Source: Candidatus Pacearchaeota archaeon
GTDB taxonomy: Archaea; Nanobdellota; Nanobdellia; Pacearchaeales; GW2011-AR1
Length of the DNA: 8,468 bases
NCBI GenBank assembly: GCA_002688875.1
Contig: NZDU01000018.1
Location: forward strand, 43,194 to 51,661
Reading direction: 5' to 3'
The notes under the pieces were generated by a model, which was given only the letters and a program-made list of their open reading frames with translations, was not told the DNA's origin and ran no database searches. This document shows positions 1 to 5,249 of this stretch, piece by piece. Position numbers and translations under genes: made by a program. Position 1 is the first letter of the stretch, and each line of letters starts with the position of its first letter.

Positions 1-92
1 TCCTCGCAAAAACTCTGCTTTGGAGGGGGCATAATGGTTATTTCAAAGAAATCTCCTTCTGGATCATAATAAATATCAAAATTTCCTTTCAT
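1..92 (-). CDS. DUF2283-family protein, N-terminal part (cut by window edge), candidate antitoxin
   Basis: The first 30 residues are visible; the gene continues beyond base 1. It begins MKGNFDIYYDPEGDFFEITI, which matches the usual start of DUF2283 proteins: a short beta strand, then YDPEGD, then a hydrophobic strand. DUF2283 proteins are small single-domain proteins of unknown biochemistry that are often encoded beside small toxin-like proteins. The ATG overlaps the TGA of the upstream PBECR-like gene as ATGA, so the two are probably translationally coupled from one mRNA. From this arrangement I infer that it is the antitoxin or immunity partner; nothing in the visible residues proves this. 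It lies too close to the edge to judge length or the C-terminus. Confidence 0.72.
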   Translation of the reverse strand, partial: MKGNFDIYYDPEGDFFEITIMPPPKQSFCE

Positions 93-391
93 TTTATTGT
101 CCTGGTGAAATGTGCTGTTATAATAAATCCGTCTCCGTTTAAATACTTTATTATAACTCTTAGGTATCTATTTGGATGTTCTCTGTGTTTTAAATAAGTG
201 AAATATTTCTTTAGCTCTTCTGAGGATTCATGAGGTAACGTCTTTATTGGATCCTCTACAGTTTCTTTAATCTCGTTAAGATATTTATTCATGTCTTGAT
301 GTGTTATTGTTATGTGTTCCCACTGAGTTTTTGTTAGCCTAATCTTTCTATTTGTTTTGTCTTCAACTTCAAATATGATGTCGTCTCTCAT
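89..391 (-). CDS. PBECR-like small predicted nuclease, candidate toxin
   Basis: This 100-residue protein has the layout of the phage-Barnase-EndoU-ColicinE5/D-RelE-like (PBECR) predicted RNases. An N-terminal helix carries two histidines (H26 and H31 in WEHITITH). A segment like 'ETVEDPIKTLPHESS' (43-57) follows, then a Y-F-x-Y strand, then a C-terminal sheet with RYLRVIIKYLNGDGFIITAHF (75-95). Such proteins are thought to cleave RNA, but here that is only inferred from family resemblance. The gene starts 9 nt after the stop of the endonuclease IV-like gene and overlaps the DUF2283 start by ATGA, so the three may share a transcript. I see no clear Shine-Dalgarno. The toxin-then-antitoxin order is the reverse of the commonest TA layout. 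A related small-domain family such as DUF4258 remains possible. Confidence 0.6.
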   Translation of the reverse strand: MRDDIIFEVEDKTNRKIRLTKTQWEHITITHQDMNKYLNEIKETVEDPIKTLPHESSEELKKYFTYLKHREHPNRYLRVIIKYLNGDGFIITAHFTRTIK

Positions 392-400
392 TTTTTATGT

Positions 401-1174
401 TTATAGTTTTTTAGACAATTCCAACCCTTCAATCGTATCATCGATCATTGTAGGACTTTCGTTTATTATTGTGATTTCTTTGTCTTTAGGCAAGTTTGCT
501 AGAAGGGTTTTCCATTCTTCCTTTAGAGTTGTTTTATGATGTTTTTCACCTTTTTCTCCGTAGACTATTCCTGAGAAGTGGACATGCCAAGTTGATTGGG
601 GGAATAGTTGTTTGACTTTATCGTAATCTACGGATTTGTCTCTTGCTAAGATGTGGGCGAAGTCTATGCAGAAATCGCAGCCTGTTTCGTTTACTAAGTT
701 TGAGATTTGGTCTGTGCTTCCGAAAACGTTTACTTTTCCCATGGTTTCTGCTGAGATTTTTATTTTCCAGTTTTCTTTTTTTATAGATTGTTGGAGGTCT
801 TTTACTGATTTGCTTATGTTTTTGTAGGCTTCTTCTGGAGTCATGTCGCTATAATATCCTGGATGGAAGACTACTCGTTTTGCTCCGAGTTTTTCTCCTA
901 TTTCGCAACAATTTAGGATTCGTTTTTTACTTGCTTCGACTTTTTCTGGTTCTTTGCTGTTTAGGTTTATCCAGTATTGGGCGTGGATGCTTAATGAGAT
1001 GTTTAGTTTTTCTGCGGTTTCTTTTATTAGTTTCATGTCTTCTTCTTTTTTTATGTAAGGGCCGTGAGTGAAAGATATTTCGCAGGCTTTGAAGCCTAAT
1101 TGGTGGTATTTTTCTAGAGTTTGCACTGCGGTTTTTATTGGGCCTAAGCCTGCTGGTCCGAATCTGATTGTCAT
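401..1174 (-). CDS. Endonuclease IV-like AP-endonuclease TIM-barrel protein
   Basis: This 257-residue protein belongs to the endonuclease IV / xylose isomerase-like TIM-barrel superfamily, in which endonuclease IV cuts DNA 5' to abasic sites. Most metal-ligand positions of E. coli Nfo can be matched by eye: H64 (SIHAQY), H104 (VFHPGYY), E143 (SAETMG), D171 and H174 (DFAH), H197 (WHVHFSG), H212 (EKHH) and E239 (INES). The position matching Nfo Asp229 appears to be Glu210, a conservative change. It is slightly shorter than E. coli Nfo (285 residues). Abasic-site repair is likely, but a sugar isomerase-like role cannot be excluded by sequence alone. The ATG lies 26 nt from a TATA box at 1196-1204, so the mRNA is probably leaderless, which supports this start. 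The PBECR-like gene follows closely. Confidence 0.85.
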   Translation of the reverse strand: MTIRFGPAGLGPIKTAVQTLEKYHQLGFKACEISFTHGPYIKKEEDMKLIKETAEKLNISLSIHAQYWINLNSKEPEKVEASKKRILNCCEIGEKLGAKRVVFHPGYYSDMTPEEAYKNISKSVKDLQQSIKKENWKIKISAETMGKVNVFGSTDQISNLVNETGCDFCIDFAHILARDKSVDYDKVKQLFPQSTWHVHFSGIVYGEKGEKHHKTTLKEEWKTLLANLPKDKEITIINESPTMIDDTIEGLELSKKL

Positions 1175-1195
1175 TTTATGAGTAGTAGAGGGTGG

Positions 1196-1204
1196 TATAA
1201 ATAG
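1196..1204 (-). promoter_or_regulatory. TATA box of the endonuclease IV-like gene
   Basis: The minus strand reads CTATTTATA, a good archaeal TATA box. Its centre is about 26 nt before the ATG at 1174, so transcription should begin at or next to the start codon. Confidence 0.6.
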
Positions 1205-1234
1205 TTTGGGTTGGTTTTTCGGGTTTGTTGGTTG

Positions 1235-1271
1235 GAGCTCTGCTACCGGCTTGCGCTCGGTAGCTTCGCTC
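1235..1271 (-). other. GC-rich structured hairpin with GCAA tetraloop, candidate RNA element
   Basis: This stands out in an AT-rich gap. Read on the minus strand it gives a basal stem GAGC/GCTC (1271-1268 with 1238-1235), a symmetric 3x3 internal loop GAA/AGA that allows tandem G·A pairs, then a 7-bp stem GCTACCG/CGGTAGC (1264-1258 with 1248-1242). Above these sit a single bulged A, two more G-C pairs and a GCAA (GNRA) tetraloop. The plus-strand transcript would lose both the GNRA loop and the purine-rich internal loop, so the minus strand is favoured. It is not an intrinsic terminator, because no U-run follows on that strand. It sits about 100 nt past the stop of the cysteine-rich membrane protein gene and about 31 nt before the TATA box of the endonuclease gene. 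It may be a 3'-UTR structure or one copy of a dispersed repeat. Confidence 0.6.
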
Positions 1272-1374
1272 TTGGTTATTGGTAGGTTGTAGGTAAATGG
1301 AGAGTTATGTTGGGGTTTTCTTTTTGTTTGATAGGATTTTCTTTAGCGAAGGAGACGAGCATGTTTAGGATTTA

Positions 1375-1851
1375 TCAAAAATCTTTAAAATCTTCTTTGA
1401 TTTCTCCGATGTTTTTGATTAGATAATTGTGCATTCTTTGGATGATTAGTTCTTGGAGTTCTTCTCTTAGTGGACCGGTGCAGGTTGATATGTCGTCTTC
1501 TGGGAGGTTGAGGGTTGAGATGGGGTAGTTGCAGGTCATTGATTTGCCTTGGAGAGTTTGGGATTCGGCTTTGCCTTCAATTACTTTTAATAAGGTGGTT
1601 TTTACTTTGCAGGTGTCTCCTGGGCCGTTTCCTATTATTTGATATTCCCAGACCATGTTTTGTTCTTCTCTTATTAGTGTGGTTTTTTTGCATGTTGTTA
1701 GGGATTCTTTGAAACATGTTAGGTCTTGGCAGGTGGTTGAGTTTGTTATAAAGAAATATGCTAGTGTTCCTACGATTAGGATCGTGAAGGCTAATAGGAG
1801 TTTTGAGTTTGTGATGGTTTTTAGTTCTGATAGGTTTGGTTTTCGTTTCAT
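1375..1851 (-). CDS. Single-pass membrane protein with six-cysteine outer domain, function unknown
   Basis: I do not recognise a family. From the ATG at 1851 the protein has 158 residues: a short basic N-terminus (MKRKPNLSELK), one hydrophobic segment at about 17-35 (LLLAFTILIVGTLAYFF), then a soluble domain. Lysines before the membrane segment predict a cytoplasmic N-terminus and an outer-face C-terminal domain. That domain has cysteines at 41, 46, 54, 81, 107 and 124, an even number that would suit disulfides, and ends in a charged helix (about 127-158). The reading frame also has an ATG at 1929, which would add 26 residues before the basic stretch and overlap the XRE gene. I prefer 1851 because it gives a normal signal-anchor shape and has a GAGATGAT ribosome-binding-like sequence 4 nt upstream. 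A TTAAATA box lies about 38 nt upstream, so the gene probably has its own promoter. Confidence 0.65.
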   Translation of the reverse strand: MKRKPNLSELKTITNSKLLLAFTILIVGTLAYFFITNSTTCQDLTCFKESLTTCKKTTLIREEQNMVWEYQIIGNGPGDTCKVKTTLLKVIEGKAESQTLQGKSMTCNYPISTLNLPEDDISTCTGPLREELQELIIQRMHNYLIKNIGEIKEDFKDF

Positions 1852-1885
1852 CTTATCATCTCTTTTATAAGGTGAGGAATGGGGT

Positions 1886-1893
1886 GTATTTAA
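1886..1893 (-). promoter_or_regulatory. Candidate TATA box of the six-cysteine membrane protein gene
   Basis: The minus strand reads TTAAATAC, preceded by an A-rich BRE-like stretch, with the box centre about 38 nt before the ATG at 1851. This would give a leader of roughly 14 nt that contains the GAGATGAT sequence. A second TA-rich stretch at 1863-1871 is too near the ATG to be the box for this start. Confidence 0.4.
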
Positions 1894-1912
1894 GGTTTTT
1901 GAGAAGATTTGA

Positions 1913-2323
1913 TTATTTAATTTCTTCACTATATTTAGGACTTTTGTCTCTTAACCAATTGAGGTATTTCTTTTTGTTAATTGTAACTCTATTGAGTGGA
2001 GAAATAATGCCGTTTTCATATTGAGAAATTGTTTGTTGAGGTATTCCTAGTTCTTCTCCAAGTTTTGATTGCGTTAATCCTGCTTTTTCCCTTGCCTTTC
2101 TAGCATTTTCATAATCAAAACCAGTAGTTTTTGATTTCTTACACAAATTAATTATTCCTTCTAATCCTTCCATGATTTGTTTTTTGCATTTTTCATTCCT
2201 TGATGCATAAATCTCTGATATTTGGGTGTAGAACATTTGTAAATATTCTTTTTCAGCATTTCTTATTGTCTCGTATAATTTTGATTTTGCTTCTGTTAAT
2301 TCTTTTTTGAAGTCTTCTTCCAT
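1913..2323 (-). CDS. XRE-family helix-turn-helix transcriptional regulator
   Basis: This 136-residue DNA-binding protein has a long charged, probably helical N-terminal part (1-65) that may form a coiled coil for dimerisation. A Cro/C1-type HTH follows at about 73-111. The HTH matches the family closely: ARKAREKAGLTQSKLGEELG, then IPQQTISQYENG with the recognition helix near 95-103. A lysine-rich tail ends the protein. HTH_3 domains usually sit at the N-terminus, so the C-terminal placement behind a helical domain is less common. The gene is divergent from the TrmB gene, and the shared 84-bp gap contains a palindrome, so auto-control or cross-control is plausible but inferred. A TATA box about 27 nt upstream supports this start. 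Confidence 0.85.
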   Translation of the reverse strand: MEEDFKKELTEAKSKLYETIRNAEKEYLQMFYTQISEIYASRNEKCKKQIMEGLEGIINLCKKSKTTGFDYENARKAREKAGLTQSKLGEELGIPQQTISQYENGIISPLNRVTINKKKYLNWLRDKSPKYSEEIK

Positions 2324-2345
2324 AAGATTTTCCTAAAACGACTCT

Positions 2346-2353
2346 TAATAAAT
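2346..2353 (-). promoter_or_regulatory. TATA box of the XRE gene
   Basis: The minus strand reads ATTTATTA here, with the centre about 27 nt before the ATG at 2323. This predicts a leaderless or nearly leaderless mRNA. Confidence 0.5.
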
Positions 2354-2355
2354 AT

Positions 2356-2367
2356 TAGTTGTAACTA
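2356..2367. promoter_or_regulatory. Palindrome, candidate operator between XRE and TrmB genes
   Basis: TAGTT-GT-AACTA is a 12-bp inverted repeat with a 2-bp centre. It adjoins the upstream (BRE) side of the XRE TATA box and lies about 12 bp upstream of the TrmB-gene TATA box. The same AGTTGT half-site recurs inverted as ACAACT at 2374-2379, touching that second TATA box. Either regulator bound here could affect both promoters. This is seen sequence symmetry plus inference; no binding motif is known to me for these proteins. Confidence 0.45.
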
Positions 2368-2378
2368 AAAACAACAAC

Positions 2379-2387
2379 TTTTTAAAG
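2379..2387 (+). promoter_or_regulatory. TATA-like box of the TrmB-family gene
   Basis: TTTTTAAAG is centred about 25 nt before the ATG at 2408, after an A-rich stretch, and fits a leaderless archaeal promoter. Confidence 0.5.
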
Positions 2388-2407
2388 TATGGAGATAGTC
2401 ATTATTT

Positions 2408-3124
2408 ATGGAAAAGTTGATAAGAAAGTTAAAAGAGATAGGGCTATCAGAAAGAGAATCTGAATTATATGTAGCTTTGCTTAAACGAGGCTCAAGTAAG
2501 GGGGGAGAGCTTTCTAAGACCTTGGCTATGGATAGAACTCATACTTATAATATTCTAAACAATCTTATAAACAAGGGGTTGGTTAGTTTTGCTCTTAAGG
2601 AGAAAAAGACTTTTTTTGAAGCAAATTCTCCAAGAAATTTGTTTAATCAGATAAAGAAAAAGGAACAAATCATTAAATCAATCTTGCCTGATTTAGAGGC
2701 TCTAGAAATAAAAAGATCAGAAAAATCCAATATAACAATTCTTGAGGGGAAGGCTGGATTAAGAACTCTTTTGAGAGAACTTTTTGAATCAAAGATAAAA
2801 GAGATCCAAGTATTTGGTGGGACCGGTGAGAGTTATAAATTTTTAGAATATGAAATGGGCCATGTTGAAAAGAAAACGTTACTTTTGGGTATGCATGGAA
2901 AGATTATTACTGGTAGTAAGTTGGCAGGAAAGTTATTCACTAGGCTTCCTAATTTTGATATTAAATATATTGAAGAAATGACTGATACTTCTACAATGAT
3001 CTTTGGAGATAAGGTATCCATAAATGTTTTTGATGATAGGCCTTTTATTATTCTTATTGAAAACAAATCTGTCGCACAAAGTTATAAGAAATATTTTGAA
3101 TATCTTTGGAAGATAGCTAAATAG
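2408..3124 (+). CDS. TrmB-family winged-helix transcriptional regulator
   Basis: This 238-residue protein has the TrmB layout. The N-terminal winged helix (about 1-72) includes the family signature GLSERESELYVALLKRG, then the helix-turn-helix ELSKTLAMDRTHTYNILNNL and the wing segment GLVSFALKEKKTFFEA. A short coiled-coil linker follows (about 76-103, with KKKEQIIKSILPDLEALE). The C-terminal domain (108-238) resembles the PLD-like fold of TrmB-type regulators, with a strand-rich ending (TSTMIFGDKVSINVFDDRPFIILIENKSVAQSY). TrmB proteins often sense sugars in archaea such as Thermococcales. The long C-terminal sugar-binding domain of classical TrmB is absent, so the effector is unknown. It diverges from the XRE gene and converges with dnaG across only 11 bp. 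Confidence 0.88.
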   Translation: MEKLIRKLKEIGLSERESELYVALLKRGSSKGGELSKTLAMDRTHTYNILNNLINKGLVSFALKEKKTFFEANSPRNLFNQIKKKEQIIKSILPDLEALEIKRSEKSNITILEGKAGLRTLLRELFESKIKEIQVFGGTGESYKFLEYEMGHVEKKTLLLGMHGKIITGSKLAGKLFTRLPNFDIKYIEEMTDTSTMIFGDKVSINVFDDRPFIILIENKSVAQSYKKYFEYLWKIAK

Positions 3125-3135
3125 AATCTAAGGAT

Positions 3136-4374
3136 TTACAAACTAACTAGATTAATATTAGTCTCAGAAGAAACGAAGTTAGAGGCGATTAGATTGTCGC
3201 ATCTTAGTTTTTCGCAACCTTCGATGATTCTTGGAGTTGCGGTGTCATCTATTGCGATGATGTAGGGTTCTTCGTCAATTCTTAGGGATCCGATTCTTCC
3301 GAAAGGGGTTGTTTTAATTATTTCGAGTTTTTTGTTTAATAGTAAGGCGTTTTTTGTTTCTTTGATTTCATCCATCATTTTTTTGACGGTTTCTTTTTCC
3401 TTAGTGGTCATTTTTTTAATTTCGTTTTTTTCTTTTTTGATTATTGGTTCTTCAACTCTTTCTCCTCTTTCATATCTGTCTCCTCTTCTGTTATCTTTAT
3501 CTCTCCTGTCGTTTCGGTCTCTGTTGTCGTATCTGTTTACTCCTCGTGACCTTTGTTCTGTTTTGTATCCTTTTGCTGGGACTTTTTTTCTTAGAGCTTG
3601 TAGAATTTCCTTGCTGGTAAGTTCTTCGACTTCTTTTCCTTCGGGAGCCATTGCGATGTGGTCAATTTTAGCATTTTCAGTTACGTTTTTTATTATTAAA
3701 TTTCCTCCACGGTCTCCATCTACGAAAAGGGTTACGTCGTCTTTTTCTTTGCTTAATTCTATTACTGAATCTGGGAGTTTTGTTCCGTTCATTGCTATAA
3801 CGTTGTTTACTCCTTTTTTTAGCATGTTGACAACGTCTGCTCGGCCTTCTACTATGATTAGCTCGGGGCCCGTTACGTCTCCGCAATCGATGTTTTCAGT
3901 TCCGTAGGTTTGGATTTTTTGGACTTTAGAATGTGTTTTTAGTTCTTCTGACATTTCATCGATATCTCCACCAGTGTTACCTAGTTTTTCCATTAGTTTT
4001 TTTGCTCGTTCTAGAATGTAATCACGTTTGCTTCCTCTGACATCTTCGATTTCTGTTACGGTTATTTTTGTGTCTGTGGGTCCTACGCGTTCGATTGTTT
4101 CTAATGCTGCTCCTATGATTGTTGTTTCAGTTTTGTCCATTGCGCTAGGGACTTCTATCTCTCCGGTTGTTTTACCTTCACCGTATTCGATGTTTGCCTC
4201 TATTCTTCCGATTTTACCTGATTTTTGGAGTTCTCTCATCTCTAAGTCGTCGCCTAAAAGTCCTTCGGTTTGCCCGAATATTGCACCAATTATGTCTGGT
4301 TTTTCGATCGCTCCGCTAGCCTCGAATTCTGCATGTATTATGTATTTTAGTGATACAGGGCTTATTTTTGCCAT
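3136..4374 (-). CDS. dnaG: Archaeal DnaG-type primase / exosome-associated Toprim protein
   Basis: This 412-residue protein matches archaeal DnaG in order and length. The N-terminal domain begins MAKISPVSLKYIIHAEFEA and holds GAIFGQTEGLLGDDLE (30-45). A Toprim domain spans about 170-255, with the catalytic glutamate E176 (VEGRAD) and the metal-binding D219 and D221 (DGDRGG). A conserved archaeal C-terminal region follows (about 318-412, with KNALLLNKKLEIIKTTPFGR). Between these lies an arginine/aspartate-rich linker (about 275-306) that is probably disordered and may bind RNA. In Sulfolobus, DnaG is a stable part of the RNA exosome and also makes primers in vitro; which role dominates here cannot be seen. 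The gene appears monocistronic, converging on the TrmB gene. I see no convincing TATA box at the usual spacing from this ATG. Confidence 0.95.
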   Translation of the reverse strand: MAKISPVSLKYIIHAEFEASGAIEKPDIIGAIFGQTEGLLGDDLEMRELQKSGKIGRIEANIEYGEGKTTGEIEVPSAMDKTETTIIGAALETIERVGPTDTKITVTEIEDVRGSKRDYILERAKKLMEKLGNTGGDIDEMSEELKTHSKVQKIQTYGTENIDCGDVTGPELIIVEGRADVVNMLKKGVNNVIAMNGTKLPDSVIELSKEKDDVTLFVDGDRGGNLIIKNVTENAKIDHIAMAPEGKEVEELTSKEILQALRKKVPAKGYKTEQRSRGVNRYDNRDRNDRRDKDNRRGDRYERGERVEEPIIKKEKNEIKKMTTKEKETVKKMMDEIKETKNALLLNKKLEIIKTTPFGRIGSLRIDEEPYIIAIDDTATPRIIEGCEKLRCDNLIASNFVSSETNINLVSL

Positions 4375-4591
4375 TTGTTCATTGTTAGATATTAAGAAAA
4401 AATTTACTACTCTACTACTATCCGTCGCCTCTATGATTCTAGGTCCTTTGTGGATCTTGAATGTAATTGTGAATTGTGATGTAATTAATATCTCTTAATA
4501 ATCTTGATATTTTATTATGTTAATTATAGATTTGGAAGGTATTTAAGGTTTTTGGTTTGTAGGGGTTTGTGGGGTTTGTATGATGAATAGG

Positions 4592-4645
4592 TTTAAATAG
4601 AGTTGATTTGTGGTATTTCTAGCCTGAGGGAAAGAGTTCTGGTGA
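4592..4645 (+). promoter_or_regulatory. Promoter and ribosome binding site of the 73-residue protein gene
   Basis: A TTTAAATA box lies at 4592-4599. Transcription would start near 4620, leaving a leader of about 35 nt. That leader contains GGTGA at 4641-4645, 9 nt before the ATG at 4655, which complements the archaeal 16S rRNA 3' end. The rest of the gap back to dnaG (4375-4591) is AT-rich with no gene that I can support. Confidence 0.55.
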
Positions 4646-4654
4646 ATAGATAAA

Positions 4655-4876
4655 ATGGATAAAGTAGTAACATACAATATGGGTCTTTCTAATGGCCTTG
4701 ATTTTGCATTTGAAGGACTTGATAGAATGGTACAAGAAGACCCGTCATTACGTAATGTGGAGATTAGAAGTGTTGAAGACAAATATTTTATAATTGCTGG
4801 AAAAGAACACCGTAATGCACAACCAATGCATGAGGAATGTTTATCAAGGGTTATTATTTATAGACCAATTAAGTAA
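4655..4876 (+). CDS. Small protein of unknown function (73 residues)
   Basis: I do not recognise this protein. It has no membrane segment, signal peptide or metal-binding cysteine pair (one cysteine only). The visible pattern is an amphipathic N-terminal helix (LDFAFEGLDRMVQEDPSL), then two or three short strands (NVEIRSVEDKYFIIAGK and SRVIIYRPIK) around a loop containing EHRNAQPMHEEC. This suggests a small alpha/beta fold. Evidence that it is a real gene is the TATA box, the GGTGA ribosome binding site 9 nt before the ATG, and protein-like composition. It appears to be its own transcription unit between dnaG (divergent) and the acidic microprotein. Confidence 0.62.
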   Translation: MDKVVTYNMGLSNGLDFAFEGLDRMVQEDPSLRNVEIRSVEDKYFIIAGKEHRNAQPMHEECLSRVIIYRPIK

Positions 4877-4991
4877 TCAAATTCTAGTAAAAAGGCTAAG
4901 GACAATTTTTAAAATTCATCATATGTGGATTGATTTTTATAATCTAGGTTTGTAAAAATAAGTTGGGAATATAGTTTAAAGTTAATTGATG

Positions 4992-5000
4992 TTTATAAAT
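4992..5000 (+). promoter_or_regulatory. Upstream TATA-like box in the gap before the microprotein gene
   Basis: TTTATAAAT matches the archaeal TATA consensus and could start a transcript near 5020, in tandem with the stronger box at 5040-5047. The gap 4877-5127 otherwise holds AT-rich sequence with T-runs at about 4911 and 4933 that may end the 73-residue protein transcript. Confidence 0.4.
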
Positions 5001-5031
5001 ATTATGCTCGTCGAGGAATAGGAACTTGATG

Positions 5032-5047
5032 GGAAAAAGTTTATATA
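5032..5047 (+). promoter_or_regulatory. Strong BRE/TATA promoter of the acidic microprotein gene
   Basis: GGAAAAAG followed by TTTATATA is close to the ideal archaeal BRE plus TATA box. Transcription should start near 5069, giving a leader of about 58 nt with GAGGAT at 5116-5121 as a ribosome binding site. Such a strong match suggests high expression of whatever lies downstream. Confidence 0.6.
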
Positions 5048-5127
5048 GTCCTTGGATAATATAGAATTATAAAAAATCAGTTTGGTTTTATGACCGGTTG
5101 ATGTTTTAAAAAAACGAGGATAACAAA

Positions 5128-5196
5128 ATGTCGGAAGTTGATGAATTTGAGGATGACATTGAGGGTTTGGCTCTTGATGATGAAGACGACCTGTAA
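5128..5196 (+). CDS. Very acidic 22-residue microprotein, candidate
   Basis: The reading frame encodes 22 residues, of which 12 are Asp or Glu and none is Lys or Arg. The acidic clusters are DEFEDD (5-10) and DDEDDL (17-22), around a hydrophobic core IEGLAL (11-16). It is far shorter than normal gene-calling limits. Support comes from its surroundings: a near-consensus promoter at 5032-5047, a GAGGAT ribosome binding site 6 nt before the ATG, and a 26-nt T-rich tract starting at the stop codon. I do not know a matching family. Acidic tails of this kind can bind basic proteins such as ribosomal or DNA-binding proteins, but that is inference. The alternative is that the transcript is a non-coding RNA and the frame is chance. 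Confidence 0.55.
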   Translation: MSEVDEFEDDIEGLALDDEDDL

Positions 5197-5222
5197 TTTT
5201 TTCTTTTCTTTTTTCTTTTTTT
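5197..5222 (+). terminator. Oligo-T transcription terminator after the microprotein
   Basis: The plus strand has 26 consecutive pyrimidines, 23 T and 3 C, starting right after the TAA. Archaeal RNA polymerase stops at such U-tracts without needing a hairpin. On the minus strand the tract is A-rich, so it would not end the convergent gene. Confidence 0.7.
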
Positions 5223-5249
5223 ATTGAGATGTAGTTGGGGTTGGAGTGA

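Noticed and set aside
1276..1362. Minus-strand 28-codon reading frame starting MLVSFAKENP in the gap downstream of the membrane protein gene
   Set aside because: No promoter or ribosome binding site at proper spacing and no recognisable family; the frame may be part of a repeat element.
1327..1379. Weak inverted repeat TTTGATA/TATCAAA around the stop of the membrane protein gene
   Set aside because: A 7-bp AT-rich stem with a 39-nt loop is expected by chance in this composition.
1851..1929. N-terminal extension of the membrane protein from an ATG at 1929
   Set aside because: It would overlap the XRE gene, place 26 extra residues before the signal-anchor and lacks a promoter at proper spacing, while the ATG at 1851 has all expected signals.
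3332..3907. Long plus-strand frame opposite dnaG encoding a hydrophobic protein
   Set aside because: It is the antisense shadow of dnaG, caused by its Lys/Glu/Arg-rich codons, and it lacks its own expression signals.
5029..5064. 11-codon plus-strand frame after the TATA box at 4992-5000
   Set aside because: It overlaps the stronger promoter at 5032-5047, is very short and has a poorly spaced ribosome binding site.
5090..5109. Two mini-frames (three codons and two codons) joined by TGATG in the microprotein leader
   Set aside because: Such tiny frames arise often by chance, and nothing supports an upstream-peptide control mechanism.
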